The position numbers and the translations under genes are program-made. Under the pieces are notes generated by a model. The model made no database searches. It had not been told where the DNA came from and was given only the letters and a program-made list of their open reading frames with translations. Positions 38,177-46,786 of a stretch of DNA of 59,787 bases are shown here, in pieces. The stretch is from contig NZ_JAPZVQ010000005.1 in NCBI RefSeq assembly GCF_027622945.1, positions 1 to 59,787 on the forward strand, in the 5' to 3' direction. This DNA comes from Glycomyces lechevalierae. GTDB taxonomy: Bacteria > Actinomycetota > Actinomycetes > Mycobacteriales > Micromonosporaceae. The first letter of the stretch is position 1, and every line of letters begins with the position of its first letter.

Positions 38177-38950
38177 TCAGGCCCTCCGCTCGCTCTTGCT
38201 CAGCCGGTGCAGGGCCGCGACCAGGGCCGGGCCCATCGCCGCGGTCCGGGCCGCGTCGCCTTCGTCGTCCCCGCCCCTGCGCCCCAGGGTGCAGGCCGAG
38301 GCGAGCGCGGCGCCGATGTGGTCCGGCTCGGCCTTCGGCACGAGGGACCGCACCTTTTCGGCGCACTTGTCGCGCAGGCCGGGCACGTCGCGCGCGGTCG
38401 GGGTGCGGCCCAGGTGCTCGGCGGCGAGGGTGCGCACGAGCGGCCAGGCCAGGCCCGGCAGCTTGACGCCGGTCTGGGGCCCGGCGTCGCGCAGGCGCTT
38501 GCAGTAGGCCTCGGCGTTGCCGTCGCCGGCGGCTTTGAGCAGCTCGTTGAACAAGCGCGTGGGCGGCACCTGCTGCGGGTCGGCCGCGCCAGCGCGGTCG
38601 CAGAGCTCGTTGACGCGGTCGGTCCACCACTGGCGCGGGTCGACCGGCGGGGGCTTCACCGCTTTCCCTTGTGGAGCGGCCGTGGCAGGAGCGGCGGCAG
38701 CTCCGGCGCCGATGCCGTCGAGGTAGTCGCCGATCGCGGTGGCGGCCTCAGCGAGGCGGACACGGGCCGCGTCGAGGCGTTCGCGGGCGGCGCCGAGCTT
38801 GTGGAGCCCGATCTCGGCGTTCGACTCCCGCGAGGCTTCCTTCAGTTCCGCCTGGGCGGCCTCGAAGCACTGGTCGGCGGTGTCGAGGGCGGGCAGAGGG
38901 AGGTCGGCGGCCAGGGCCTTGAGGCGCCCGGCGAGGGCGGCGACGTCCAC
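38177..38950 (-). CDS. Unknown helical protein in the FtsK-like operon
   Basis: A 257-residue protein. Residues 1-80 are amphipathic helices (AAQAELKEASRESNAEIGLHKLGAARERL split by short turns), then an Ala/Pro linker. The C-terminal domain (about 105-235) has conserved-looking WWTDRVNELCDRAGA and RLRDAG...LPGLAWPLVRTLAAEHLGRTP, with three cysteines. No recognised domain. GTG start; 22 nt after the small helical gene and 2 nt before the ATPase gene, so a tight functional link with both is likely. Confidence 0.7.
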   Translation of the reverse strand: MDVAALAGRLKALAADLPLPALDTADQCFEAAQAELKEASRESNAEIGLHKLGAARERLDAARVRLAEAATAIGDYLDGIGAGAAAAPATAAPQGKAVKPPPVDPRQWWTDRVNELCDRAGAADPQQVPPTRLFNELLKAAGDGNAEAYCKRLRDAGPQTGVKLPGLAWPLVRTLAAEHLGRTPTARDVPGLRDKCAEKVRSLVPKAEPDHIGAALASACTLGRRGGDDEGDAARTAAMGPALVAALHRLSKSERRA

Positions 38951-38972
38951 AGGGGGCTCCGTTCTACGAGGT

Positions 38973-39239
38973 CTAGAGGGTCGCGGCGTACGCCTCGGCC
39001 TGCTCGGCGGCGGCGAACGTGGCGGCGAGCGACTGCTCGAGCTCGGCGGCCGCCTGCGCGAGCGCGGCCTGCGCGGTGGCGACGGAGTCGTGGCCCGACC
39101 CGGCGGTGACGGCGGTCAGGCTCCCTTGGGCGGCTTCGATGTTCTGGCTGGCGGAGGTAATGGCGGCCTGGCCGTCGCGCACCTGCTGGAGCGCGGCGGC
39201 GATGGCGGACTTGAGTTCGGCGACGCTCACGGTGGACAC
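38973..39239 (-). CDS. Small helical protein, first gene of the FtsK-like operon
   Basis: An 88-residue all-helical Ala/Gln/Ser-rich protein: VAELKSAIAAALQQVRDGQA, a central TAGSGHDSV break, then AAAELEQSLAATFAAAEQAEAY. The helix-turn-helix hairpin plan and size are like WXG100/ESAT-6 proteins, but no WXG is present at the turn; it also recalls small proteins of the DUF6244 type known from Micromonosporaceae, from memory and unverified. GTG at 39239 was chosen; codons upstream look non-coding. It leads a five-gene operon with an FtsK-like ATPase. Confidence 0.65.
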   Translation of the reverse strand: MSTVSVAELKSAIAAALQQVRDGQAAITSASQNIEAAQGSLTAVTAGSGHDSVATAQAALAQAAAELEQSLAATFAAAEQAEAYAATL

Positions 39240-39440
39240 AGGCTCATTCTCACCGAGAAAACGTCCACTTTCCGTGATCGCACCACAACCCGGCGTGTCT
39301 GCTTTGTCGGATTTCCGACGCTCCCATGACTGCGAGTATTGCTTTCGATGCATTTAACGGTGGCGGAGTGACGTACCTCCCAACTAGAGTGTGAGTACCA
39401 ACGGGGCTCGCCCCTACACATCGACACCCGGGAGGCGACC

Positions 39441-40724
39441 GTGCCAGTGCAACGCACTTACGTCCTCGACACCTCGGTTCTGCTATCAGACCCTGGTGCG
39501 TTCTCACGGTTCGACGAACACCACGTGGTCATTCCGCTCGTAGTAGTAAGCGAACTGGAGGCCAAACGCCACCACCCCGAACTGGGCTGGTTCGCCCGGG
39601 AGTGCCTCCGGCGCCTCGACGAACTCCGCATCAGGCACGGGCGCCTCGACCAGCCGATCCCCGTCGGGGACCACGGCGGTTCCATCCGGGTCGAGCTCAA
39701 CCACGTCGACACCTCCGGCCTGCCGGCCGGGTTCGCCGTGGACACCAACGACTCGCGCATCATCGCCGTCACTCGGGCACTGGGGCTCGAAGGCGCCGAC
39801 GCGGTGCTGGTCACCAAGGACATGCCGCTTCGGGTCAAGGCCTCCGCGGTCGGCATCCCCACCGAGGAGTACCGCCACGGGCAGGCCGTGGACCCCACGT
39901 GGTCCGGGATGGCCGAGCTCGCCGTCGCCGACGAGGTGATCGATCAACTCTTCGACGGCGCGGAGGTCGACCTGCCGCACGACGAGGACCTGCCCTGCCA
40001 CACCGGGCTCGTCCTCAACGGCAACAGCTCGAAGGCGCTGGGCCGGGTCACTGTGGACAAGCGCATCCGCCTTGTCCGGGGCCGGGACGCCTTCGGCGTG
40101 CACGGCCGCTCCGCCGAGCAGCGGGTCGCACTCGACCTGCTGCTCGACCCGGACATCGGGATCGTGTCGCTCGGCGGCAAGGCCGGCACCGGCAAGTCCG
40201 CGATGGCCCTGTGCGCCGGGCTCGAGCAGGTGCTCGAACGCGAGCTGTTCAAGAAGGTCATCGTGTTCCGCCCGCTGTACGCGGTGGGCGGCCAGCAGCT
40301 CGGGTACCTGCCCGGCTCCGAGGGCGAGAAGATGAGCCCGTGGGGCCAGGCGGTGTTCGACACGCTCGGCGCGGTCACGAACGACGTGGTGATCTCGGAG
40401 GTCCTGGAGCGCGGCATGCTCGAGGTCCTGCCGCTCACCCACATCCGCGGCCGCTCCCTGCACGACGCGTTCGTCATCGTCGACGAGGCGCAGTCGCTCG
40501 AGCGCGGAGTGCTCCTGACGGTGCTCTCGCGCATCGGCCAGGGCTCCAAAGTGGTGCTCACCCACGACGTCGCGCAACGCGACAACCTGCGGGTGGGCCG
40601 CCACGACGGGGTCGCCTCGGTGATCGACGTGCTGAAGGGCCACCCACTGTTCGCCCATGTGACGCTTACGCGCAGTGAGCGTTCGGAGATCGCGGAGATG
40701 GTCACCAACCTGCTCGAAGGCTAG
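39441..40724 (+). CDS. phoH2: PIN-PhoH2 RNase/ATPase
   Basis: A 427-residue fusion of an N-terminal PIN ribonuclease domain ([11 protein letters not shown] with Asp10, [17 protein letters not shown] and LVTKD give the acidic cluster) and a C-terminal PhoH ATPase/helicase (Walker [12 protein letters not shown], Walker [11 protein letters not shown]). PhoH2 proteins unwind and cut RNA and in mycobacteria act as a toxin with an upstream PhoAT antitoxin. No such antitoxin ORF is seen in the 200 nt before it. GTG start behind GGAGG. Divergent from the FtsK-like operon. Confidence 0.93.
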   Translation: MPVQRTYVLDTSVLLSDPGAFSRFDEHHVVIPLVVVSELEAKRHHPELGWFARECLRRLDELRIRHGRLDQPIPVGDHGGSIRVELNHVDTSGLPAGFAVDTNDSRIIAVTRALGLEGADAVLVTKDMPLRVKASAVGIPTEEYRHGQAVDPTWSGMAELAVADEVIDQLFDGAEVDLPHDEDLPCHTGLVLNGNSSKALGRVTVDKRIRLVRGRDAFGVHGRSAEQRVALDLLLDPDIGIVSLGGKAGTGKSAMALCAGLEQVLERELFKKVIVFRPLYAVGGQQLGYLPGSEGEKMSPWGQAVFDTLGAVTNDVVISEVLERGMLEVLPLTHIRGRSLHDAFVIVDEAQSLERGVLLTVLSRIGQGSKVVLTHDVAQRDNLRVGRHDGVASVIDVLKGHPLFAHVTLTRSERSEIAEMVTNLLEG

Positions 40725-40744
40725 GGATCCTGCTCTGGCATGCT

Positions 40745-40780
40745 GTGTCCCGGGCGTCTGTGGACAGACGCCCGGGACAC
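40745..40780 (+). terminator. 16-bp perfect hairpin abutting a ribosome-binding site
   Basis: GTGTCCCGGGCGTCTG (40745-40760) pairs with 40765-40780 around a TGGA loop. It is 20 nt past the phoH2 stop and touches the AGGAG (40781-40785) of the next gene. It may end phoH2 transcription or shape translation of the downstream gene; no T tract follows. Confidence 0.6.
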
Positions 40781-40793
40781 AGGAGTAGAGCGA

Positions 40794-41483
40794 ATGATCC
40801 CACTGCTGACCCGCTACGGCGCGAAACTCGCCGCCGTGCTCGTCCTCGCACTCGGGGCCGTCATCGTCGTCAACGCCGTGAACGACAAACCCTCGGAAGA
40901 CGACGCCCGGCACCCCAGCCAGGCCGCCGCCGAGCAGCAGGCCGAGGCCGAAGAGGCGTACGAGGAAGTCCGCTACCAGCACGTCAACTACATCGCCGAG
41001 ACCGCCGGCGCCGACGTCACCGTCAAGTCCGAGGCCGTGTTCGACTACGCCGCCGACAAGGCGAACAGCCTGAACGACGCCCAGAAGGACGCCGACGAGG
41101 CCGAGCAGGCCGCCGAGGAGGCGGCCGAAGAGGCCGCCAACGCTGGCCGGACCGATGTGGACATTCCGGGCAGCTGCGGCGAATACTCCGGCAACAAGGC
41201 CACCGGCTGCGCGCTCGCCCAGGAGCACGGCTTCGACCTCGAGGAGGTCGGCTGCCTGGTCGCCCTGTGGGACCGCGAGTCCGGCTGGAACGAGACCGCC
41301 GCCAACGGCATCGGCGCCTACGGCATCCCGCAGGCCCTCCCCGGCGACAAGATGGCCAGCGAGGGCGACGACTGGGAGACCAACCCCGTCACCCAGATCG
41401 AGTGGGGCCTGGGCTACATCGAGGGCCGCTACGGCACGCCCTGCGAGGCCTGGAACCACTCCGAAGAGGTCGGCTGGTACTAG
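40794..41483 (+). CDS. Exported transglycosylase-like protein, copy 1
   Basis: A 229-residue membrane-anchored cell-wall protein. Helix at about 10-28 (AAVLVLALGAVIVVNAV), an acidic Ala/Glu coiled-coil stalk (about 40-115), and a C-terminal lysozyme-like domain. That domain has LWDRESGWN with the catalytic Glu candidate, IGAYGIPQALPG and a final GLGYIEGRYGTPCEAW, as in SLT-like domains of actinobacterial proteins. Four cysteines could give two disulfides. Murein glycan cleavage is expected. The ATG has AGGAG 8 nt upstream, directly behind a 16-bp hairpin. Tandem duplicate of the next gene. Confidence 0.75.
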   Translation: MIPLLTRYGAKLAAVLVLALGAVIVVNAVNDKPSEDDARHPSQAAAEQQAEAEEAYEEVRYQHVNYIAETAGADVTVKSEAVFDYAADKANSLNDAQKDADEAEQAAEEAAEEAANAGRTDVDIPGSCGEYSGNKATGCALAQEHGFDLEEVGCLVALWDRESGWNETAANGIGAYGIPQALPGDKMASEGDDWETNPVTQIEWGLGYIEGRYGTPCEAWNHSEEVGWY

Positions 41484-41490
41484 CAGCGAG

Positions 41491-41525
41491 ACCGCCGCCC
41501 GGTCCCCGGGCGGCGGTCCTTTTTT
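41491..41525 (+). terminator. Strong intrinsic terminator between the tandem transglycosylase genes
   Basis: 12-bp perfect stem 41491-41502 / 41506-41517, TCC loop, then CC and six Ts. The downstream copy begins only 15 nt later, so its expression depends on readthrough or a promoter within copy 1. Confidence 0.92.
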
Positions 41526-41539
41526 CTTGGAGCCACCCC

Positions 41540-42202
41540 ATGATCCCCAAGCTGACCCGCTACGGGGCCCGGATCGCCGCCCTCGTGGTGCTCGCGATCG
41601 GCGCCCTCATCGCCGTCAACGCCGTCACCGACGACCCCGCGAAGGTCGACGCCGATCACCCCGGCCAGGCCGCCGCCGAGCAGCAGGCCGAGGCCGAAGA
41701 GGCGTACGAGGAGGCGCGCGGCCACCACGCCGACTACATCGCCGCGACCGCCGGCGCCGACGTCACCGTGAAGGCCGCAGCGGTCCTCGAGTACGCCGAG
41801 GACAAGGCGAACGGCCTCGACGACGCCCAGGAGGACGCCGACGAGGCCGCCGCGGCGAACACGAACCCGACGTCAGTGGACGTCCCGTCCGACTGCGGCG
41901 AGTACTCCGGGAACAAGGCCACCGGCTGCGCGCTCACCCTCGAGGCCGGGTACGGCCTCGACCAGTTCGCGTGTCTGGAACGCTTGTGGGACAAGGAGTC
42001 CCACTGGAACGAACTCGCCGAGAACTCGATCGGCGCCTACGGCATCCCGCAGTCCTACCCCGGCAGCAAGATGGCCGCGTTCGGCGACGACTGGGAGACC
42101 AACCCCGTCACGCAGATCCTCTGGGGCCTCGACTACATCGAGCGCCGGTACGACGCCCCCTGCGACGCCTGGAACCAGTCCGAGGCCGAGGGCTTCTACT
42201 GA
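41540..42202 (+). CDS. Exported transglycosylase-like protein, copy 2
   Basis: A 220-residue paralogue of copy 1, sharing the anchor (TRYGARIAALVVLAIGALIAV), the DHPGQAAAEQQAEAEEAYEE stalk and the C-terminal domain: LWDKESHWN (catalytic Glu candidate), IGAYGIPQSYPG, GLDYIERRYDAPCDAW. The stalk is slightly shorter. TTGGAG precedes the ATG within the terminator tail. Its 3' end is overlapped for 330 nt by the convergent DUF998-like gene. Confidence 0.75.
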   Translation: MIPKLTRYGARIAALVVLAIGALIAVNAVTDDPAKVDADHPGQAAAEQQAEAEEAYEEARGHHADYIAATAGADVTVKAAAVLEYAEDKANGLDDAQEDADEAAAANTNPTSVDVPSDCGEYSGNKATGCALTLEAGYGLDQFACLERLWDKESHWNELAENSIGAYGIPQSYPGSKMAAFGDDWETNPVTQILWGLDYIERRYDAPCDAWNQSEAEGFY

Positions 42203-42853
42203 GCCCTTGAGCCAGGAGCCCACGAACGCGAGGGCCACCAGCTCCATGCCGACGGTGGTGCGCTGCAGCAGGCCCGCCGCGAACGCGCCGGGCTCGCGGG
42301 GCACGCCGAACCACTCGGCGACGTACGGCGTGGAGCAGGCGACGAGGGCGACGACGGCGATCCAGCTCGTGGCGAGGACGGCCCTGCGGGTCTTCTCGGG
42401 GCAGTCGGTGCCCTTCGCCCAGCGGGCGAACGCGAGGCCCATGACGGCCATGGTGCTGAACGCGCAGAACGCGGCGTAGCGGTGGATCGCCGAGATCAGT
42501 GAGACCTCGGGGAGCCCGGGCGGGTCGGTCGGGAAGATCGCCACGAGGGCGAGGAAGCCGGCCCAGACGAGGAGCATCGGGCTGAGCCAGCGCGGGGCCG
42601 GGACGCGGCGGGCGACGGCGGCGAAGGCGCAGGCGCCGAGGCCGAAGAGCACGAGCGCGACGGGCAGGAGCCAGCCGAGCGGGGTGTAGAGGTGGAGGCT
42701 GATGACGACCTCGACGGGGTTGAGGCCGGAGGTCGCGTGGAGGACGACCATCGCGGCGAACCCGGCGGCGAGCGCGGTGAAACCGGCCGTCGTCAGTCCC
42801 TTGAGGGTGGTCGCAGTGTCGGCACTGTCGCCAAGGGGGGCATGAATGATCAT
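41873..42853 (-). CDS. DUF998-like membrane protein with run-on C-terminus
   Basis: The first 217 residues form a six-helix DUF998-type membrane protein (GFTALAAGFAAMVVLHATSG, LLPVALVLFGLGACAFAA and later VALVACSTPYVAEWFG, VALAFVGSWLKG). Where such proteins end, no stop codon is present: the frame continues for 109 codons as exact antisense of transglycosylase copy 2 before reaching a stop. The run-on part (Gly/Val/Ala-rich, no helices like the body) is probably not functional sequence. Either a small deletion removed the stop or a sequencing frameshift exists near 42200. The function of DUF998 proteins is unknown. Confidence 0.65.
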   Translation of the reverse strand: MIIHAPLGDSADTATTLKGLTTAGFTALAAGFAAMVVLHATSGLNPVEVVISLHLYTPLGWLLPVALVLFGLGACAFAAVARRVPAPRWLSPMLLVWAGFLALVAIFPTDPPGLPEVSLISAIHRYAAFCAFSTMAVMGLAFARWAKGTDCPEKTRRAVLATSWIAVVALVACSTPYVAEWFGVPREPGAFAAGLLQRTTVGMELVALAFVGSWLKGSVEALGLGLVPGVAGGVVPALDVVEAPEDLRDGVGLPVVAERGHLAAGVGLRDAVGADRVLGEFVPVGLLVPQAFQTRELVEAVPGLEGERAAGGLVPGVLAAVGRDVH

Positions 42854-42997
42854 GCAATAAGCCTCGCGAAATCGGGGTTTGAAATCAGTGACGAAGGCAC
42901 CCGAATCGCTCCCCCCGCCAGCACCCGGGGGTTGGTACCGCAGGCCTTACCTTCTCGCTCCCGCTCGCTTCACCGCGCGGTGTGCGAGGCTTGGGGG

Positions 42998-45019
42998 GTG
43001 AACGAGTTGGCGGGAGCCCTGTCCCCGTATCTGCGTCAGCATGCGGCGAACCCGGTGGCCTGGCGCCAGTGGAGCGCGGCGGCGCTCGCGGAGGCCGCCG
43101 AGCGCGATGTGCCGCTCCTGATCTCGATCGGGTATTCGACGTGCCACTGGTGCCATGTGATGGCGCACGAGTCGTTCGAGGACAAGACCGTCGCGGATGC
43201 GATCAACTCGCGGTTCGTGGCGGTGAAGGTCGACCGGGAGGAGCGCCCGGACCTGGATGCGGTGTACATGCAGGCGACGATGGCGATCACGGGTCAGGGC
43301 GGGTGGCCGATGACGGTGTTCGCGTTCCCGGACGGGACGCCGTTCTTCGCGGGCACGTACTTCCCGAAGTCGCATTTCCTGCGGCTGCTCGACGCCGTGC
43401 ACACGGCGTGGGGGACGCAGCGGGAGGAGCTGGCGCACCAGGGCGCGGCGATCGTGGAGGCGAGTGCGCGGAGCGGGCCGGCGTTCGCGGACGTGACGGT
43501 GGCGTGCCCGCTGGACGGGCCGTGCCCGCCGGCGCCGCCGGTGCGCACCGAGTCGCTTGACGCGGCCGCCGCGACGACGCTGGCTTCGGCGGACAGGGTG
43601 AACGGCGGGTTCGGGGCGGCGCCGAAGTTCCCGAGCGTGCCGGCGTTGCGGTTCCTGTGCGACGCGTATGTGCGCACGGGGGACGCGGCGTTGCTCGACC
43701 ATGTGAAGCTCACGGCGAAGCGGATGGCGCGCGGCGGGATCTACGACCAGCTCGAGGGCGGGTTCGCCCGCTACAGCGTGGACGAGGCGTGGACGGTGCC
43801 GCACTTCGAGAAGATGCTGTACGACAACGCGGAGCTGCTGTGGCTGTATGCGCGGCTCTCCGGCGAGGACGAGCTGTTCGCGCGGGTCGCGGACGAGACG
43901 GCGGCGTTCCTGCTGGAGCGGTTCACGACCGAGGAGGGCGGGTTCGCGGCGGCGTTCGATGCGGACACCGACGGGGTCGAGGGCCTGACGTACGTGTGGA
44001 CGATGGCCGAGCTGGAGTCAGCGCTCGGTGAGGACGCGGCGTGGGCCGCAGGGGTCTTCGGGATCGAGCCGGCGAATCCGAACTTCGAGCACGGCGCGAA
44101 CGTGCTCGAGCTGCCGCGCGATCCGGAGGACGGCGCGCGTTGGGCGGCGGCGCGGCACCGGCTGCTCGCGGCGCGGCGGCGGCGCGCCCAGCCGGGCCGG
44201 GACGACAAGGTGGTCGCGGCCTGGAACGGGCTCACGATCGCGGCGCTCGCCGAGTACGCGTCGCGTACGGGCCACCGGGATTCGCTTCTGGCGGCCGAGC
44301 GGGCCGCCGAGCTGTTGCAGCGCGTGCACATTGCATCTGACGGCCGTCTGGCGCGGGCCTCGCTCGGCGGGGTGGCTTCGGATGCGCCGGGGATCCTGGA
44401 GGACTACGCGGCGGTCGCGCTCGGGTTCCTGCGGCTCGGCGGGGCGTGGACGGCCCGCGCGCAGGGGCTCATCGAGCAGATCCGGGAGCATTTCACGGAC
44501 TTCGAGGGCGGGTTCTACGACACGGCCGCTGACGCGGAGGCGCTGGTGACCCGGCCCGCGGACGTGCACGACGGGCCGACGGCGTCGGGTTGGGCGCTGG
44601 CGGCGGCCGCGATGCTGGAGGCGTTCCAGGTCACGGGCGATGAGACGTACAAGGACGACGCGTGGCGGGCAGTGGCGCGGGCGGAGCCGGTGATGGCGTC
44701 GAACCCGCGATTCACGGCGGGGCTGCACGCGGCGGCGGAGGCGCTGGTGAGGGCGCAGCGCACGGAGTTATCCACAGGCAGAAACTTTCTGTTGCAGCTT
44801 GACTACTGGATGTGTTGTAGTAGATGGCAAAAAAGCCATTCGGCGCTATTGCGGGATGGCGGCGACAGAGGGGATTTCGCGAACGTCGCCATACCGAGGC
44901 CGCGCGCGGGAAGCCACCCGCGCGCGGTCCCCGCAGGAGCGCTCCTCCTCCATGGAGCGCGGGCGGTCGGGTCCCGGGGCCTGACCGCCCGCAAGAAATT
45001 ACGTGCCGCCTGGGCGTGA
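42998..45019 (+). CDS. DUF255/YyaL-type thioredoxin-fold protein with a foreign C-terminus
   Basis: A 673-codon frame. Residues 1-165 are the DUF255 thioredoxin-like domain ([29 protein letters not shown] with its Cxx[12 protein letters not shown]). Residues 170-590 are an alpha/alpha barrel ([44 protein letters not shown]), as in bacterial homologues of SPATA20 and Mtb Rv1084. After about residue 588 (codons near 44760) the expected C-terminal module with a Cys motif is missing; the frame runs on through sequence with different composition, promoter-like boxes and hairpins. Probably truncated by a deletion. Role in redox or carbohydrate metabolism is unproven in the family. Confidence 0.75.
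   Translation: MNELAGALSPYLRQHAANPVAWRQWSAAALAEAAERDVPLLISIGYSTCHWCHVMAHESFEDKTVADAINSRFVAVKVDREERPDLDAVYMQATMAITGQGGWPMTVFAFPDGTPFFAGTYFPKSHFLRLLDAVHTAWGTQREELAHQGAAIVEASARSGPAFADVTVACPLDGPCPPAPPVRTESLDAAAATTLASADRVNGGFGAAPKFPSVPALRFLCDAYVRTGDAALLDHVKLTAKRMARGGIYDQLEGGFARYSVDEAWTVPHFEKMLYDNAELLWLYARLSGEDELFARVADETAAFLLERFTTEEGGFAAAFDADTDGVEGLTYVWTMAELESALGEDAAWAAGVFGIEPANPNFEHGANVLELPRDPEDGARWAAARHRLLAARRRRAQPGRDDKVVAAWNGLTIAALAEYASRTGHRDSLLAAERAAELLQRVHIASDGRLARASLGGVASDAPGILEDYAAVALGFLRLGGAWTARAQGLIEQIREHFTDFEGGFYDTAADAEALVTRPADVHDGPTASGWALAAAAMLEAFQVTGDETYKDDAWRAVARAEPVMASNPRFTAGLHAAAEALVRAQRTELSTGRNFLLQLDYWMCCSRWQKSHSALLRDGGDRGDFANVAIPRPRAGSHPRAVPAGALLLHGARAVGSRGLTARKKLRAAWA
44768..44776 (+). 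promoter_or_regulatory. Perfect TTATCCACA (DnaA-box consensus)
   Basis: TTATCCACA matches the E. coli DnaA box exactly. It stands alone at the point where the DUF255 gene loses similarity to its family; no cluster of boxes or AT-rich unwinding region suggests an origin here. Confidence 0.35.
44799..44826 (+). promoter_or_regulatory. Candidate promoter inside the DUF255 run-on
   Basis: TTGACT (44799-44804) and TAGATG (44821-44826), 16 nt apart, in a locally AT-rich stretch. It would transcribe a leader of about 250 nt toward the ABC exporter genes. Confidence 0.4.
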
Positions 45020-45070
45020 ATCACACGCCGCTTCGTAGTTTATGCGCTTGTCGCACGGCTAGGGCCGTGC
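44900..45070 (+). other. Three-hairpin leader before the ABC exporter
   Basis: Stems at 44900-44910/44917-44927 (11 bp), 44959-44968/44983-44992 (10 bp) and 45053-45059/45064-45070 (7 bp, TAGG loop) follow the promoter-like boxes. The segment lies in the run-on end of the preceding frame and may be an untranslated leader or a small RNA. Confidence 0.4.
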
Positions 45071-45085
45071 CTACGTTTGTGAGTT

Positions 45086-46786
45086 GTGAAGCCCAACCCA
45101 CTGCACCCCTCTGCCTTGTCCCCCGCGGACATTCCGGCCGACCCGTGGCGGTACCTCTGGTACGTCGCCCGCGCCCAGACCGGCCTGGTCGCCCTCGGCT
45201 TCGTGCTGCTCAGCGTCTCGGGCGCGGCCTGGATCCTGCTGCCGTGGACGATCTCCAAGATCATCGACGAAGTGCTCCTGGCGGGCACGGCCGAGCCGCT
45301 GGCGCGCTGGTCGGTCCTGCTCGTCGTGGTCGCGATCGCGTCCTCGTGGGTGTTCGTCGCCGGCTACCGGTCGCTGTTCATGGCCGAGTCGCACGCGCGC
45401 GTGCGCACGGTCCGCAACCTCACCGACCACCTGAACCGGGCCGGGACGGGCGTGCGCGGCGCGATCTCACCCGGCGAGATGGTGAACCTCTCCACTGAGG
45501 ACGCCCACAAGACCGGTTCGTTCATCTTCCAGCTCGGGTTCGGCTGGATGGGCCTGGTCATGACCGCGGTGGGCGCGGTCCTGCTGTGGCGGGCCAGCCC
45601 CGCGCTCGGGGCGACCACGCTCGCGGGCGTGCTCCTCATCGGGTTCGTCGTCGGGCCCGTGCTCAGCCGCCTCCAGCACCACCAGATCGCGTACCGGTCC
45701 TCGGTCGCGACCCTCACGGGCCAGGCGAGCGACGTCGTGGGCGGCCTGCGCGTGCTGCGCGGTGTGGGCGGCGAGGAGCAGTTCTCGCAGCGGTACCGGG
45801 CGGCCTCGACGGAGCTGCGCGACGCCGGGTACGGCGTGGCGACCGCGGACTCGTGGGTGCAGGGCCTCAAAGCGAGCCTGCCGCTGGCGCTCATCGCCGC
45901 GGTGACGTGGGTCGGCGCGCGCCTCGCGCTGAACGGCGCGATCAGTATCGGGGAGCTCTCCGCCGCGTTCGGCATGACGGCGCTCGTCGCCCAGCACTCC
46001 GGCGCGATGATCGGCATGGCGCAGGCCGTGATCGCCGCTCAGGTCGCCTCCCGGCGGCTCACCGCGTTCTTCAACACCCAGAGCGACATCGCCGACGACG
46101 GCACCGCGACGGGCGCTTCCGGCGCGCTGCGCGACCCCGAGTCGGGGCTCGCGATCGAACCGGGACGCCTCACCGTGGTCGTCAGCGCCGAGGCGAAGCC
46201 CGCCGAGGCCGCGATGGAGCGCCTGGCCCGCTACGCCGAGTCGAGTTCGGAGTGGGGGGACGCGAAACTCGCCGACCTCGCCCTCGACGAGGTCCGCGAG
46301 CGCGTGCTGCTCCTGCGCGACGACTACCTGTTCGCCCAGACCCTCGGCGAGACCCTGCGTACGGGTGCTGGAAGTGCCGGCGAGGCCCGCGCGCTGGCCG
46401 CGATCGCCGCCGCCGGCGCGGGCGACGTGCACTCCAGCCTTGGATCCACCATGGACGGCGAGGTCCACAACGGCGGCCGCAACCTCTCGGGCGGCCAGCG
46501 CCAGCGCCTGCGCCTCGCGCGGGCCCTCGCGGCGGATGCGGAGGTCCTGCTCGCGGTCGAGCCGACCTCGGCCGTGGACGCGCACACCGAGTCGCTGATC
46601 GCCGAGCGGGTCGCGGCGGCGCGTGCCGGGCGGACGACGGCGGTCGTGACGGCCTCGCCGCTGTGGCTGGCGCGGGCCGACCAGGTGGCGTGGATGTGGG
46701 ACGGGAAGATCCGCGCCGTCGGCAGTCACGCCGAGCTCTCACTGCAAGACGAGTACCGGTCCCTCACCTCGAGGCAGGAGTCCTGA
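45086..46786 (+). CDS. ABC exporter half-transporter with degenerate Walker A and B
   Basis: A 566-residue TMD-NBD half-transporter, about six helices in residues 20-310. The nucleotide domain keeps the signature LSGGQRQRLRLARAL (467-481) but lacks a P-loop (VVVSAEAKPAEAAM stands where GxxGxGKST is expected), has LLAVEPTSAVD instead of LLLDEPT, and has no H-loop His (VVTASPLW). The next gene supplies the complementary set, so the pair forms one ATP site. GTG start with no clear ribosome site; TTGTCG/TACGTT (45048-45077) suggests a leaderless message. The stop overlaps the next start. Confidence 0.88.
   Translation: MKPNPLHPSALSPADIPADPWRYLWYVARAQTGLVALGFVLLSVSGAAWILLPWTISKIIDEVLLAGTAEPLARWSVLLVVVAIASSWVFVAGYRSLFMAESHARVRTVRNLTDHLNRAGTGVRGAISPGEMVNLSTEDAHKTGSFIFQLGFGWMGLVMTAVGAVLLWRASPALGATTLAGVLLIGFVVGPVLSRLQHHQIAYRSSVATLTGQASDVVGGLRVLRGVGGEEQFSQRYRAASTELRDAGYGVATADSWVQGLKASLPLALIAAVTWVGARLALNGAISIGELSAAFGMTALVAQHSGAMIGMAQAVIAAQVASRRLTAFFNTQSDIADDGTATGASGALRDPESGLAIEPGRLTVVVSAEAKPAEAAMERLARYAESSSEWGDAKLADLALDEVRERVLLLRDDYLFAQTLGETLRTGAGSAGEARALAAIAAAGAGDVHSSLGSTMDGEVHNGGRNLSGGQRQRLRLARALAADAEVLLAVEPTSAVDAHTESLIAERVAAARAGRTTAVVTASPLWLARADQVAWMWDGKIRAVGSHAELSLQDEYRSLTSRQES

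Noticed and set aside
38973..39239. WXG100 (ESAT-6-type) gene
   Set aside because: Size and helical hairpin fit, but there is no W-x-G at the turn and no C-terminal YxxxD/E signal, so I did not name it WXG100.
44768..44776. Replication origin suggested by TTATCCACA
   Set aside because: A single DnaA box without a cluster, AT-rich unwinding element, dnaA or dnaN nearby; more likely chance or an isolated site.
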